The notes beneath the pieces were generated by a model that worked only from the letters and a program-made list of their open reading frames with translations, did not search any database and was not told the origin of the DNA. A stretch of 64,000 nt of DNA from positions 1 to 64,000 of the forward strand of contig JBFMBS010000022.1 of assembly GCA_040755055.1 (NCBI GenBank), in the 5' to 3' direction. Below are positions 8,659-18,165 of this stretch, piece by piece; position 1 is the first letter of the stretch, and each line of letters begins with the position of its first letter. This stretch comes from DYJK01 sp040755055 (GTDB lineage: Bacteria > Bacteroidota > Ignavibacteria > Ignavibacteriales > Melioribacteraceae). The translations under genes were made by a program, and so were the position numbers.

Positions 8659-9233
8659 TCAATAAGATTGGAATATTCGGCGGAACATTCGATCCCGTGC
8701 ATATCGGTCATCTAATAACTACTCAATTTGTACTTGAAAAGCGCTCACTCGATAAAATTATTTTCATCCCGTGCAATATATCACCTTTGAAGAGGGACAA
8801 CTTAAACAGCTCACCGGATCATCGATTGTCTATGTTGAAATTAGCTATTGATAGCAGCACTCAATTTGATATCTCCAATTTTGAATTAGAAAAAGGAAAC
8901 GTATCCTATACATATGATACCTTATGCGAAATGAAAAAAAAATACCGGGAGATAGAACTGATAATTGGCTACGATAATTTGGTTGCGTTCGATAAGTGGT
9001 ATAAGCCAGATGAAATTTTTAAATTGGCAGATGTAATTGTTATGAAAAGAAGTTGCGATGAAGATAAAGTTGTCAATCATAAATATTTTGATAAAGCAAT
9101 AATTTTAGATACACCAGGCATAGAAATATCATCAACAGAAATAAGAAACCGCGTAAAAAATAATTTACCGATTGATTATCTTGTCCCACAGAAAGTAAAA
9201 GAATATATTTTCAGTAATGGTTTATATAAATAA
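8655..9233 (+). CDS. nadD: Nicotinate-nucleotide adenylyltransferase
   Basis: Adenylates nicotinate mononucleotide in NAD synthesis. The 192-residue protein begins with the nucleotidyltransferase signature GGTFDPVHIGH (residues 9-19) and ends with the ISSTEIR motif that binds the ATP phosphates. Size and both motifs are typical of NadD. Its ATG overlaps the prsW stop (ATGA), indicating coupled translation. No other NAD gene lies nearby. Confidence 0.95.
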   Translation: MINKIGIFGGTFDPVHIGHLITTQFVLEKRSLDKIIFIPCNISPLKRDNLNSSPDHRLSMLKLAIDSSTQFDISNFELEKGNVSYTYDTLCEMKKKYREIELIIGYDNLVAFDKWYKPDEIFKLADVIVMKRSCDEDKVVNHKYFDKAIILDTPGIEISSTEIRNRVKNNLPIDYLVPQKVKEYIFSNGLYK

Positions 9234-9264
9234 TCATTAACATATTTTTCAGAATTTACTTCAA

Positions 9265-10230
9265 ATGCCCAACAAAGAATTAATCAGCAAATTACTAAAG
9301 AATGATAAAAGAGCCGTATCGCGCGCCATCACAATAATCGAATCCAACGAACACCGGTCAACACAAATATTAAAAGAAATTCATAATAGAACCGGGAATG
9401 CATACCGGATAGGCATAACCGGTCCCCCCGGTGCCGGCAAATCAACATTAACCAACCAGCTAACAAAATATTTTAGAAAGCAAAATAAAACTGTTGGGAT
9501 TATCGCAGTTGATCCAACAAGCCCATTTTCGGGAGGTGCTTTGCTTGGCGATCGTGTTCGTATGAGTGAAATTGGCAACGATTCTGGAGTTTTTATACGA
9601 AGCATGGCAACTCGCGGAAGTCTTGGCGGACTAAGCAAAAAAACAAATGATGCAGCAGATTTGCTTGATTCCGCCGGGTACAATTTTATAATCCTCGAAA
9701 CTGTTGGTGTTGGTCAATCCGAGCTCGATATTGCAAAAGCAGCAGATACTACTATCGTGGTATTGGTCCCCGAATCAGGAGACTCAATTCAAGCAATGAA
9801 AGCCGGATTAATGGAAATAGCTGACTTTTTTGTGTTAAACAAAAGCGACCGTCCCGGCGCCGATACTGCTCTAACTGCTATTCAAACAATATTAATGCTT
9901 AGAGATCATACTGAAAAAGATTGGCTGCCGGTAATTTTGAAGGCTGTGGCATCGGAAAATATCGGTATCGGCGAAATAGCTGGTGAAATTATCAAACATA
10001 AAGATTATCTTGAAAATAACGATCTGTTAAAATATAGGCGTGAAGAAAAATTCCGGCTGCGTATCAAGGAAATTGTTGAATCGTTAATACATGAAGAATT
10101 TTGGCATAAAGAAAATTTGTCCACGCTGAATAATTCTTTGAAGGATGTTGTTGAAGGAACTTTATCTCCGTACGAATTAGCCGAAAATTTATTTAACAAA
10201 TACAAATCAACCACTATCTCAAAAGGATAG
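9265..10230 (+). CDS. meaB: MeaB-type G3E GTPase (methylmalonyl-CoA mutase chaperone)
   Basis: GTPase that protects and reloads adenosylcobalamin mutases, usually methylmalonyl-CoA mutase. The 321-residue protein has the P-loop GPPGAGKS (53-60), the switch block DPTSPFSGGALLGDR, ETVGVGQSE and the NKSD base-specificity motif. No mutase gene lies in this window, so the partner must be encoded elsewhere. Immediately downstream are an acyl-CoA dehydrogenase and a carboxyltransferase, consistent with branched-chain amino acid or propionate metabolism. Confidence 0.92.
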   Translation: MPNKELISKLLKNDKRAVSRAITIIESNEHRSTQILKEIHNRTGNAYRIGITGPPGAGKSTLTNQLTKYFRKQNKTVGIIAVDPTSPFSGGALLGDRVRMSEIGNDSGVFIRSMATRGSLGGLSKKTNDAADLLDSAGYNFIILETVGVGQSELDIAKAADTTIVVLVPESGDSIQAMKAGLMEIADFFVLNKSDRPGADTALTAIQTILMLRDHTEKDWLPVILKAVASENIGIGEIAGEIIKHKDYLENNDLLKYRREEKFRLRIKEIVESLIHEEFWHKENLSTLNNSLKDVVEGTLSPYELAENLFNKYKSTTISKG

Positions 10231-10232
10231 CC

Positions 10233-11402
10233 ATGGAAGATATAAAAACCTCGCCAAGTTACACAATTGACTTAGACGAGAACCAGACAGCAATAAAAAA
10301 CACAATACGTGATTTTGCAGAAAAGGTTATCAAACCGGTCGTAATGGAATACGACGAATCCGAAAAATTCCCGATAGAAATTTTACGGCAACTTGGAGAA
10401 CTCGGATTCATGGGAATTCTTGTACCCGAAAAATACGGTGGCGCCGGTTTAGGTTATCTTGAATATGCAATAATCATAGAAGAACTTGCCAAAGTAGATC
10501 CTTCAATTGCTTTATCTGTTGCTGCACACAACGGGCTTTGCACAAATCACATTCTTCAATATGCTAACGAAGAGTTGAAGGTAAAATATTTACCCGACCT
10601 TGCGAGCGGCAAAAAAATTGGTGCATGGGGTTTAACAGAATCGGCATCAGGCAGCGATGCTGCGGCAATGCAGACTACCGCGGAAAAGTTAAATGGTTAT
10701 TATATTCTTAACGGTACAAAAAATTTCATTACACACGGTGCATCGGGCGAAACAGCCGTGGTAATGACTGTAACCGACAAATCAAAAGGTAAGAAAGGAA
10801 TCTCCGCCTTCATACTTGAAAAAGGAATGCAAGGTTTCTCAGCGGGTAAAAAAGAAAAAAAACTTGGAATGCGCTCTTGCGAAACAACCCAATTAATTTT
10901 TGATAACTGTAAAGTGCCGGCTGAAAATTTAATTGGTAATGAAGGTGAAGGATTTGTACAAGCAATGAAAATACTGGAGGGTGGGAGAATTTCTATCGCT
11001 GCTTTAAGTGTTGGACTTGCACAAGGTTGTTTGGATGCCTCACTCGCCTACTCAAAAGAACGTAAACAATTCGGAAAAAGTATCGCCGAATTCCAGGGAA
11101 TTCAATTTAAACTTTCCGAGATGGCAACCGCGACCAATGCGGCACGTTTGCTAACATACCGTGCAGCAACAACAAAAGACTCTGGCAGAGATGCTCTTGA
11201 TGAAGCAGCTAAAGCAAAATTGTTTGCAAGCGAAATTGCGACCAAAGCAGCAAATGATGCGGTTCAAATTTTTGGCGGCTATGGATTTGTAAAGGATTAC
11301 CCGGTAGAAAAACTTTATCGAGATGTAAAATTACTAACCATCGGTGAAGGAACATCCGAAGTTCAGAAAATTGTGATTGCAAGAAAATTATTACTAGATT
11401 GA
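10233..11402 (+). CDS. Acyl-CoA dehydrogenase
   Basis: FAD-dependent enzyme that introduces an alpha,beta double bond in acyl-CoA thioesters and passes electrons to ETF. The 389-residue protein has the three ACAD domains, the FAD/substrate loop LTESASGSDA, the KNFITHG block, RKQFGKSIAEFQ and a C-terminal GEGTSEVQ that supplies the probable catalytic Glu. It most resembles short/branched-chain ACADs. Neighbours (meaB two bases upstream, a methylcrotonyl-type carboxyltransferase downstream) suggest leucine or branched-chain acyl-CoA breakdown, but chain specificity cannot be read from the sequence alone. Confidence 0.92.
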   Translation: MEDIKTSPSYTIDLDENQTAIKNTIRDFAEKVIKPVVMEYDESEKFPIEILRQLGELGFMGILVPEKYGGAGLGYLEYAIIIEELAKVDPSIALSVAAHNGLCTNHILQYANEELKVKYLPDLASGKKIGAWGLTESASGSDAAAMQTTAEKLNGYYILNGTKNFITHGASGETAVVMTVTDKSKGKKGISAFILEKGMQGFSAGKKEKKLGMRSCETTQLIFDNCKVPAENLIGNEGEGFVQAMKILEGGRISIAALSVGLAQGCLDASLAYSKERKQFGKSIAEFQGIQFKLSEMATATNAARLLTYRAATTKDSGRDALDEAAKAKLFASEIATKAANDAVQIFGGYGFVKDYPVEKLYRDVKLLTIGEGTSEVQKIVIARKLLLD

Positions 11403-11410
11403 ATCGAATT

Positions 11411-13078
11411 ATGAACACAATCGGTACTGAGCTAAATAAAAATGAAACCTATCTCAAACGAGAAGATTACCATAAGAATCTCTGGCGTAAAATCTCTGCG
11501 GTAAAAGATACTATCAAACTTGGCGGCGGTAAATCTGCAATTCAAAAACAGCATGAAAAAGGGAAACTGACCGCCAGAGAACGAATAGAAAAGTTAATTG
11601 ATAAAGATTCAAAGTTTTTTGAACTGAACACATTAGCAGCTCATGGAATGTATGAGGAATACGGCGGCGCTCCTTCATCTGGAACTATCTTCGGGATTGG
11701 AAAAATTCATAATCGTGATTTTGTAATTGTTGCTAACGATGCAACAGTTAAAGCCGGGGCATGGTTTCCGATAACGGCCAAGAAAAATTTGCGTGCTCAA
11801 GAAATTGCAATGGAAAACCATCTGCCAATTATTTATTTAGTGGACAGCGCCGGAGTATTCCTCCCTCTTCAAGAAGATATTTTTCCGGATAAAGAACATT
11901 TTGGAAGGATCTTCCGCAACAATGCAGTTATGTCTTCCATGGGTATTCCGCAAATCTCGGCAATCATGGGCCCTTGTGTCGCCGGTGGAGCGTACTTACC
12001 AATAATGAGCGACGAAGCGTTAATCGTTCAAGGTGAGGGTTCCGTGTTTCTTGCCGGAGCCCATTTAGTAAAGGCAGCTATAGGTGAAGAAATTGATAAT
12101 GAAACTCTCGGAGGTGCTAGGGTTCAATCTAATATTTCCGGTGTTACAGATTACATAATGAAAAATGACGACGAGTGTATTCACCAAATAAGAAGTTTGA
12201 CTTCAAAATTTGGTGAGCAAGTGAAAGCCGGGTTTAATCGTATCCAACCGGTAAAACCTAAGTTTGATTCAAATGAGATCTATGGAATATTACCGGAAGA
12301 TACTATCAAGCCATACGATACATACGAATTGCTTTCACGAATAGTAGATAATTCCGAGATTGATGAATACAAAGCCGGTTACGGAAAAACTTTGATCACT
12401 GCATACGCAAGAATCGACGGCTGGGCAGTTGGTATTGTTGCCAACCAAAGAAGTATTGTAAAGACAGATTCGTTAAAAGGTGCCGCCGAAATGCAGATTG
12501 GCGGTGTCATCTATTCCGATAGTTCGGATAAAGCAACACGATTCATAATGAATTGTAACCAGAAAAAAATTCCATTGGTATTCTTGCAAGATGTAACCGG
12601 TTTTATGGTTGGCAGCAAAGCCGAGCACGGAGGAATTATTAAAGATGGCGCAAAGATGGTTAATGCTGTAGCCAACAGTACTGTTCCTAAAATCACAATT
12701 ATTATCGGTAATAGTTTTGGTGCCGGTAATTATGCAATGTGCGGCAAAGCTTACGATCCAAGATTTATTTACGCGTATCCAAATGCAAAAATTGCAGTGA
12801 TGGGCAGTGCGCAAGCCAGCAGTGTTCTGCTCGATATACGGATGAAGCAGATGGAAAAGTCCGGCAAAGTGTTTACAGATTCCGATAAGGAAAAATTACT
12901 AAAAGAAATTTCACAAGCTTATGACGAGAAGAATAATCCGCTATATGCTGCAGCAAGATTGTGGATTGACGAGATAATCGATCCGGCACTGACACGTGAG
13001 TGTGTATCTCTTTCGATAGAATTTACAAACAACAATCCAAATATTCTTCGCTTCAATCCCGGCGTAATACAAACATAA
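11411..13078 (+). CDS. Acyl-CoA carboxylase carboxyltransferase (beta) subunit, methylcrotonyl-type
   Basis: Biotin-dependent carboxyltransferase that moves CO2 from carboxybiotin to an acyl-CoA. The protein has two crotonase-fold halves with MGPCVAGGAYLP and GNSFGAGNYAMCG oxyanion blocks. The segment EDIFPDKEHFGRIFRNNA is close to the FPDRDHFGRIF signature of 3-methylcrotonyl-CoA carboxylase rather than propionyl-CoA carboxylase. ATG at 11411 (555 residues) is chosen; a TTG at 11399 overlapping the previous stop is possible. No biotin carboxylase or biotin-carrier gene accompanies it here, so the holoenzyme needs a subunit from elsewhere. Confidence 0.88.
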   Translation: MNTIGTELNKNETYLKREDYHKNLWRKISAVKDTIKLGGGKSAIQKQHEKGKLTARERIEKLIDKDSKFFELNTLAAHGMYEEYGGAPSSGTIFGIGKIHNRDFVIVANDATVKAGAWFPITAKKNLRAQEIAMENHLPIIYLVDSAGVFLPLQEDIFPDKEHFGRIFRNNAVMSSMGIPQISAIMGPCVAGGAYLPIMSDEALIVQGEGSVFLAGAHLVKAAIGEEIDNETLGGARVQSNISGVTDYIMKNDDECIHQIRSLTSKFGEQVKAGFNRIQPVKPKFDSNEIYGILPEDTIKPYDTYELLSRIVDNSEIDEYKAGYGKTLITAYARIDGWAVGIVANQRSIVKTDSLKGAAEMQIGGVIYSDSSDKATRFIMNCNQKKIPLVFLQDVTGFMVGSKAEHGGIIKDGAKMVNAVANSTVPKITIIIGNSFGAGNYAMCGKAYDPRFIYAYPNAKIAVMGSAQASSVLLDIRMKQMEKSGKVFTDSDKEKLLKEISQAYDEKNNPLYAAARLWIDEIIDPALTRECVSLSIEFTNNNPNILRFNPGVIQT

Positions 13079-13085
13079 AATTATT

Positions 13086-13757
13086 GTGAATCTATCTAAG
13101 AAATTATCCCTACTTCTGTTATTACAGTTATTCTTTATCAATCCACATAATGCGTTTTCTCAAAATAAATACCATAGAGATTTTTACGGTGGAATATTCT
13201 ACCTATCTGAGTTTATTGCTTCACCGGAATATTCTTTGCTAAAGGAGAGAAATTACGATAATGAATTAGTCGATACTCTCTATAACCGGGCAACAAAATT
13301 TTTCGAAGGTGATATTTCCGAAGCACTGCTGTGCTTAACTTTTGCGTGTTTACCTTACAACAATATTAAAACGAGATTCCTTTTCAATTCGCAATTAACA
13401 ATACCTCTGCCTTCCCCACCACAAAGAATATTCATTCAAAGGTTAAAGAACCTTCCCGGTAAAATATTTTTTGATTCACCTAAAAATGATTTTGGTGATA
13501 AAGACAAACTTTCGCATTTCTTTGGCAACGCTTTCTTGAATTACAACATCGGTTTTTTCAATTTATCTAAATTTATGGGTATCTTTGTAGAGACAGTGGA
13601 AGAAGGATTATTTATCGAAGGCGGCTACAGTAAAAAGGACCTTATCACAAATTCATTGGGCGAGTTGTTTGCCGAAGTGTTAAAAGACAATCCTAAAATT
13701 CTGCCGTCGGAAATACTAAAAATCTATCAAATATTTTTCTTTAGGATGTATCAATGA
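13086..13757 (+). CDS. Secreted protein of unknown function
   Basis: Not recognised. The 223-residue protein begins with a clear Sec signal peptide (KKLSLLLLLQLFFINPHNAFSQ, cleavage after about residue 25), so it is probably periplasmic or surface-bound. The mature part contains DKLSHFFGNAF and, later, an EEGLFIEGGYSKKD segment with TNSLGELFAE, a spacing reminiscent of small membrane-associated DUF families but not decisive. The start is GTG at 13086. It overlaps the following response regulator by four bases (ATGA), so the two are translated together; a functional link is only inferred. Confidence 0.7.
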   Translation: MNLSKKLSLLLLLQLFFINPHNAFSQNKYHRDFYGGIFYLSEFIASPEYSLLKERNYDNELVDTLYNRATKFFEGDISEALLCLTFACLPYNNIKTRFLFNSQLTIPLPSPPQRIFIQRLKNLPGKIFFDSPKNDFGDKDKLSHFFGNAFLNYNIGFFNLSKFMGIFVETVEEGLFIEGGYSKKDLITNSLGELFAEVLKDNPKILPSEILKIYQIFFFRMYQ

Positions 13758-15106
13758 AATCGATACTCGTTATTGATGATGAAAAGGAAATCTGCGAAAG
13801 TATAAAGATGATACTTGAGTACGAAGATTATTCCGTTGACTACACGACCGATTCCTCTAAAGGATTGCAAAAATTAGAATGGGGTTTGTATGACGCTCTC
13901 CTTCTTGATATTCAAATGCCCGGTAAAACCGGTTTCGAGGTTTTAAGCTGGATGAAAGAAAATAATATTGAACTAAAGGTTGTGATGATTTCCGCTCATG
14001 CAAATATTCAAAATGCCGTTACGGCAACTAAACTTGGGGCTTTTGATTTTTTAGAAAAGCCGATTGACCGGGATAAATTATTAATCGCCGTTAGAAATGC
14101 CGTTGAACAAACTAAACTACTTAAAGAAAATAAAAAGTTAAAAATAGAAACCGGTATAAGTGATATTATAATTGGCAAGAGTCCGGCGATACAAAGCATA
14201 TTAGAAACAATCGCAAGAGTAGCAAAGACAGATGCACGTGTGCTGGTTACCGGGGAAAACGGAACCGGCAAAGAACTAGTTGCACAATATATCCACAAAC
14301 AGAGCAGCCGTTCTAATAAAGAATTGGTAGAAGTTAATTGCGCAGCAATACCTAATGAACTGATCGAATCAGAACTGTTCGGGCATGAGAAGGGATCATT
14401 CACCGGCGCAGTTAAACAGCGAATCGGTAAATTCGAACTTGCAAACGGAGGCAATCTTTTTCTCGATGAAATCGGTGATATGAGCATTCACGCACAAGCA
14501 AAAGTTCTGCGTGCAATTGAAGAAGGTAAAATAGAACGCGTTGGCGGTTCTAACAAAGTTGATGTTGATGTACGTGTTATTTCAGCTACAAATAAGGATT
14601 TACAATCGGAGATTCAAAAGGGAAATTTCCGTGAAGATCTTTTTCACCGTTTGAACGTTATTCCAATTAATGTTCCGCCTCTTAGAGAACGGAAAGATGA
14701 TATTCCTCTATTAACTGAACACTTTACTAAACTTGTTTGTGATAAAAATAAATTTACCTTAAAGACATGGACCGATGGCGCAATTAAGACCATGCAAAGT
14801 TTATCATGGAAAGGGAATATTCGGGAGCTGCGCAATTTTGTAGAGCGTGTGGTTATCATGGTACCTTCATCAAATATTACTGATCGTGATGTAAATAGTT
14901 TTATTACCGGCTCTGCCAGTAATGTTGATGAGATTTTGAGTGTATCAAACACATTTCAGGAATTTAAGGAGAAAGCCGAGAAAGCATTCATCTTAAAACA
15001 ACTCAACGCAAATGGCTGGAACATAAGCAAAACCGCCGAGATACTTGGGATTCAACGAAGTCACCTTTACAACAAACTTAAGAAGTACGAAATAGAAAAG
15101 GGGTAG
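13754..15106 (+). CDS. NtrC-family sigma54-dependent response regulator
   Basis: Two-component transcription activator acting with sigma54 RNA polymerase. The 450-residue protein has a receiver domain (1-120) with acidic D8/D9 and phospho-acceptor D52 in LLLDIQMPG, an AAA+ domain with Walker A GENGTGKE and the sigma54-contact loop GSFTGA, and a C-terminal Fis-type helix-turn-helix (ISKTAEILGIQRSHLYNKL). The usual GAFTGA loop has Ser in its second position. No histidine kinase is adjacent. It is coupled to the secreted unknown protein and precedes the HIT gene by two bases. Confidence 0.94.
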   Translation: MKSILVIDDEKEICESIKMILEYEDYSVDYTTDSSKGLQKLEWGLYDALLLDIQMPGKTGFEVLSWMKENNIELKVVMISAHANIQNAVTATKLGAFDFLEKPIDRDKLLIAVRNAVEQTKLLKENKKLKIETGISDIIIGKSPAIQSILETIARVAKTDARVLVTGENGTGKELVAQYIHKQSSRSNKELVEVNCAAIPNELIESELFGHEKGSFTGAVKQRIGKFELANGGNLFLDEIGDMSIHAQAKVLRAIEEGKIERVGGSNKVDVDVRVISATNKDLQSEIQKGNFREDLFHRLNVIPINVPPLRERKDDIPLLTEHFTKLVCDKNKFTLKTWTDGAIKTMQSLSWKGNIRELRNFVERVVIMVPSSNITDRDVNSFITGSASNVDEILSVSNTFQEFKEKAEKAFILKQLNANGWNISKTAEILGIQRSHLYNKLKKYEIEKG

Positions 15107-15108
15107 TC

Positions 15109-15492
15109 ATGGGAGAGATCACCGCAAAACGGGATTCCGCAAATGGCGGGACAATTTTTTCCAAAATTATACGTAAAGAAATACCGGCTGAAATTGTTTT
15201 TGAAAACGATTCTGTCTTAGCTTTCAAGGACATTCGTCCGCAAGCACCGGTGCATGTTTTAATCATTCCAAAAGTTACCGATATTGAATCTGCTAAAGAT
15301 ATTGACCCGAAAAAACATGCACAGTTATTAGGTAGTCTTTATGAAGCCGCAAATACGATTGCAAAGCAGCTTGGAGTTTTTGAGAGCGGATTCAGATTGG
15401 TGTTAAATTCCGGCCCGGATTCGGGACAAGAAGTTCCGCATCTACATATGCATCTTCTTGGCGGAAGAAAAATGAACTGGCCACCAGGATGA
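15109..15492 (+). CDS. HIT-family nucleotide-binding protein
   Basis: Histidine-triad hydrolase, probably a purine nucleoside phosphoramidase of the HinT branch. The 127-residue protein carries the triad HLHMHLLGG at 111-119, with the conserved FSKIIRKEIPAEIVFE start and SGPDSGQEVPHLH run. AAAGGGG gives a good ribosome site before the ATG at 15109. It closes the plus-strand operon and converges on purD; no hairpin terminator is obvious between them. Confidence 0.93.
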   Translation: MGEITAKRDSANGGTIFSKIIRKEIPAEIVFENDSVLAFKDIRPQAPVHVLIIPKVTDIESAKDIDPKKHAQLLGSLYEAANTIAKQLGVFESGFRLVLNSGPDSGQEVPHLHMHLLGGRKMNWPPG

Positions 15493-15539
15493 AAAATGAA
15501 TTGAGAATATAGAAATTGTTGACATAACCCAGACATTAA

Positions 15540-16826
15540 TCAATCTAAATTTTTTGTCGCTTTATCAGAAATATCTTTCCGGTAATAGATACCATCGAAA
15601 TGAATTTTAGAAAGAGCTTTGTAAGCGGTTTCTTTTGCTTTGATTAAATTATTTTCATTGATGATAGAAGTAGCACCGAGTACGCGCCCGCCATTCGTAA
15701 CAATCTTACCTTCTTTTCCGGCTGTTCCGGCATGATAAATAATCATTTCATCGCTAGTAATCTCTTCCAAACCAAAAATTTCTTTCCCCTTTTCATAAGC
15801 ATCAGGATAACCTTTTGAAGCTGCAACAACACAAACAGACGCTCCTCCATTATACTTAACCGAACGTTTCTTAAGCTCGCCGGAAGCTACGGAATAAAGC
15901 AGTTCAAGAAAATCTCCTTCGAGCAACGGTAGAACTACTTGAGTTTCAGGATCACCAAAACGGCAGTTGTATTCAACAACTTTTGGTCCATCTTCGGTTA
16001 GCATTAAGCCGACATAAAGACATCCGGAATACATAGAAAATTTATCGCGCATTGCTTTAAGTGTGGGTTCAACAATGCGAAGTGCAACTTGATCTAAAAT
16101 AACATCGGTAACAAATGGAGTAGGTGCATAAGCACCCATACCACCGGTATTCTTGCCGGTATCCCCTTCTCCAATTCTTTTATGATCTTGGGCAGCCGGC
16201 AATAGTATATAATCAATGCCGTCTGTAATTGCAAAAATTGATGCTTCTTGACCGGTCATGAATTCTTCGATTACAACTTTATTACCAGAAGCACCAAAAG
16301 TAGAGCGGACAAAACAATCTTCCAGCGCATCTTTAGCTTCTTCAAAATTAGCTGCGATCATCACACCTTTTCCGGCGGCAATTCCATCTGCCTTAATTAC
16401 AACCGGTGGCTTTGAGGTTTTCAAATATTCAAGTGCATCAAAATATTCATCCTTGGTAAAAACCTCATAATCGGCTGTTGGTATACCGTATTCTTTCATC
16501 AAATTTTTTGCAAAAGATTTTTCACCTTCAAGCCGTGCAGCTGCTTTTGTAGGACCAAATACTTTAATACCATTCAATATTAATTTGTCAGCTAATCCAT
16601 CAATCAGCGGTTTTTCCGGTCCAACAACTACTAATTTGATTTTATTATCGTGGCAGAAGTTAATCAAACTATTTTCATCATTTATGGTCGGTTCAATATT
16701 TTGTCCAAGTTGATTAGTCCCGGGGTTCCCGGGATAAATAAATAATTTTGTTAACGATCTACTTTGGGAAATTTTTAATGCAAGTGCATGTTCCCTACCG
16801 CCGGAACCAATTAGTAAAACATTCAT
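15540..16826 (-). CDS. purD: Phosphoribosylamine-glycine ligase
   Basis: Second step of purine synthesis: ATP-dependent joining of glycine to phosphoribosylamine. The 428-residue protein has the N-terminal GSGGREHALA block, the ATP-grasp core with VVIKADGIAAGKGV, KNTGGMGAYAP and EYNCRFGDPETQ. Length is typical. Its start lies one base after the stop of the glycosyltransferase gene upstream on the same strand. purC and guaB elsewhere in the window serve the same pathway but are not in one operon with it. Confidence 0.96.
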   Translation of the reverse strand: MNVLLIGSGGREHALALKISQSRSLTKLFIYPGNPGTNQLGQNIEPTINDENSLINFCHDNKIKLVVVGPEKPLIDGLADKLILNGIKVFGPTKAAARLEGEKSFAKNLMKEYGIPTADYEVFTKDEYFDALEYLKTSKPPVVIKADGIAAGKGVMIAANFEEAKDALEDCFVRSTFGASGNKVVIEEFMTGQEASIFAITDGIDYILLPAAQDHKRIGEGDTGKNTGGMGAYAPTPFVTDVILDQVALRIVEPTLKAMRDKFSMYSGCLYVGLMLTEDGPKVVEYNCRFGDPETQVVLPLLEGDFLELLYSVASGELKKRSVKYNGGASVCVVAASKGYPDAYEKGKEIFGLEEITSDEMIIYHAGTAGKEGKIVTNGGRVLGATSIINENNLIKAKETAYKALSKIHFDGIYYRKDISDKATKNLD

Positions 16827-16827
16827 T

Positions 16828-18105
16828 TTAATCTCTTAAATAAAATTGAAAATGCGTGATTAATTGTTCTGTCAGTGCAACCCGGTCGTGTTTCTTAACA
16901 AACTCTTCATTTGGAGTAGGCATTTTTTTATTAACAAATGCCGAGTGAATCTCGATCAAGACATTTTTAATTTCATCCAAATTATCCGGCGATGTGATAA
17001 ATGAAGCATTATATTCCTTCAGAGATGTTTTTGCCGCACCATCGGGTACACAACCAAGAATCGGTTTTCTTGCGCCAAAATACTCAAATAATTTGCTTGT
17101 TGAAATCGTATCTGCATTATTTGTATTGCCGATCATCATCCAAAGTACATCACTCGATTTTAATCGCCTCACGGCAAAACTATGTTCTAAGTAACCGTAT
17201 TCATGAACAAACTCGTTGAGCCCGAGTTCTTTAATCAACTTTTTATTCTCATCGCGTAATAAACCGATAAACTCCAGTTCATATGTAGCTGCTATATCCG
17301 GACGTTCTACAGATAATTGTTTAAATGCTTTCAATAAATATTCAGGGGTTATATTTTCATAGAATATTCCTGAATAAGTCAGTTTTAATTTTGATGAAGT
17401 TGACGGGTACTCCTCTACTTCAAAATCTTGAGGATCAAAGCCGTGCGGTATAATAATGATTTCATCAAACGACAAGAAAGGATAAGTAGTAAGCAGTTTT
17501 TCTTTTATTCTTCTGTTAATGACCACAATTTTATTTGAGGCTTTAAGCGAAGCATATTCAAGTTTTTTGTGCTTTTGTTTATGATAAGGTGTAGGGTAAA
17601 AAGCAAACTGATTGCAAAACCAGAGATCACGGTAATCTACAAACAGCGGGATATCAAATTCTTTTTTCAAAAGAGCAGCAAAGTGAAAACTAGAGTAAGG
17701 AGGTATAGTCACATATAGAATATCATATTTCTCTTTTTTGAGCAACTCTCGTGCAGTATGATAAGCCCGTTTAGCCCATGCTTTTTTGTTATCGGGGATG
17801 AAAAAAGTTTTCGTGAACTTTGAATATAATTTCCTGATAAATTCTTTTGGCATATTAACCGTACCATATTTCTTCCCGATCATTGAATTAAGATCGTATG
17901 CTTCGGTACGGATAATATTCACACCGGCATCTTCAGCTTCTTTCAACATGCCGAGGTCGTGAGCAAAATATGCAATGTTACCGGCTGTTATTACTGTCGG
18001 CTGCCAATTAAACTTAGGCATGTACTTAGTGAATTTGAGTGTGCGCTGAACGCCGCTCAAACCCATGGGAGGATAATAGTAAGCAAGAATAAGAACTTTG
18101 AACAT
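16828..18105 (-). CDS. GT4-like (GT-B fold) glycosyltransferase
   Basis: Predicted cytoplasmic sugar transferase. The 425-residue protein has an N-terminal Rossmann half beginning KVLILAYYYPP with SGVQRTLKF, a linker IIIPHGFDPQDF and a C-terminal half with SKLFEYFGARKPILG, the nucleotide-sugar binding region with the EX7E-like glutamate of GT4 enzymes. No signal peptide. Its stop is one base from purD. Donor and acceptor cannot be predicted, and no other polysaccharide gene is adjacent. Confidence 0.8.
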   Translation of the reverse strand: MFKVLILAYYYPPMGLSGVQRTLKFTKYMPKFNWQPTVITAGNIAYFAHDLGMLKEAEDAGVNIIRTEAYDLNSMIGKKYGTVNMPKEFIRKLYSKFTKTFFIPDNKKAWAKRAYHTARELLKKEKYDILYVTIPPYSSFHFAALLKKEFDIPLFVDYRDLWFCNQFAFYPTPYHKQKHKKLEYASLKASNKIVVINRRIKEKLLTTYPFLSFDEIIIIPHGFDPQDFEVEEYPSTSSKLKLTYSGIFYENITPEYLLKAFKQLSVERPDIAATYELEFIGLLRDENKKLIKELGLNEFVHEYGYLEHSFAVRRLKSSDVLWMMIGNTNNADTISTSKLFEYFGARKPILGCVPDGAAKTSLKEYNASFITSPDNLDEIKNVLIEIHSAFVNKKMPTPNEEFVKKHDRVALTEQLITHFQFYLRD

Positions 18106-18165
18106 GACAATTTTTTGATTTATGATTTACAATTTTGGATTTACGTTTAAATAAATCAATACTAC

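Noticed and set aside
9381..9683. 100-codon minus-strand frame opposite meaB
   Set aside because: Antisense shadow of a clear GTPase gene; composition follows the sense codons.
14008..14487. 159-codon minus-strand frame opposite the NtrC-type regulator
   Set aside because: Covers the conserved AAA+ core of the regulator; no independent signals.
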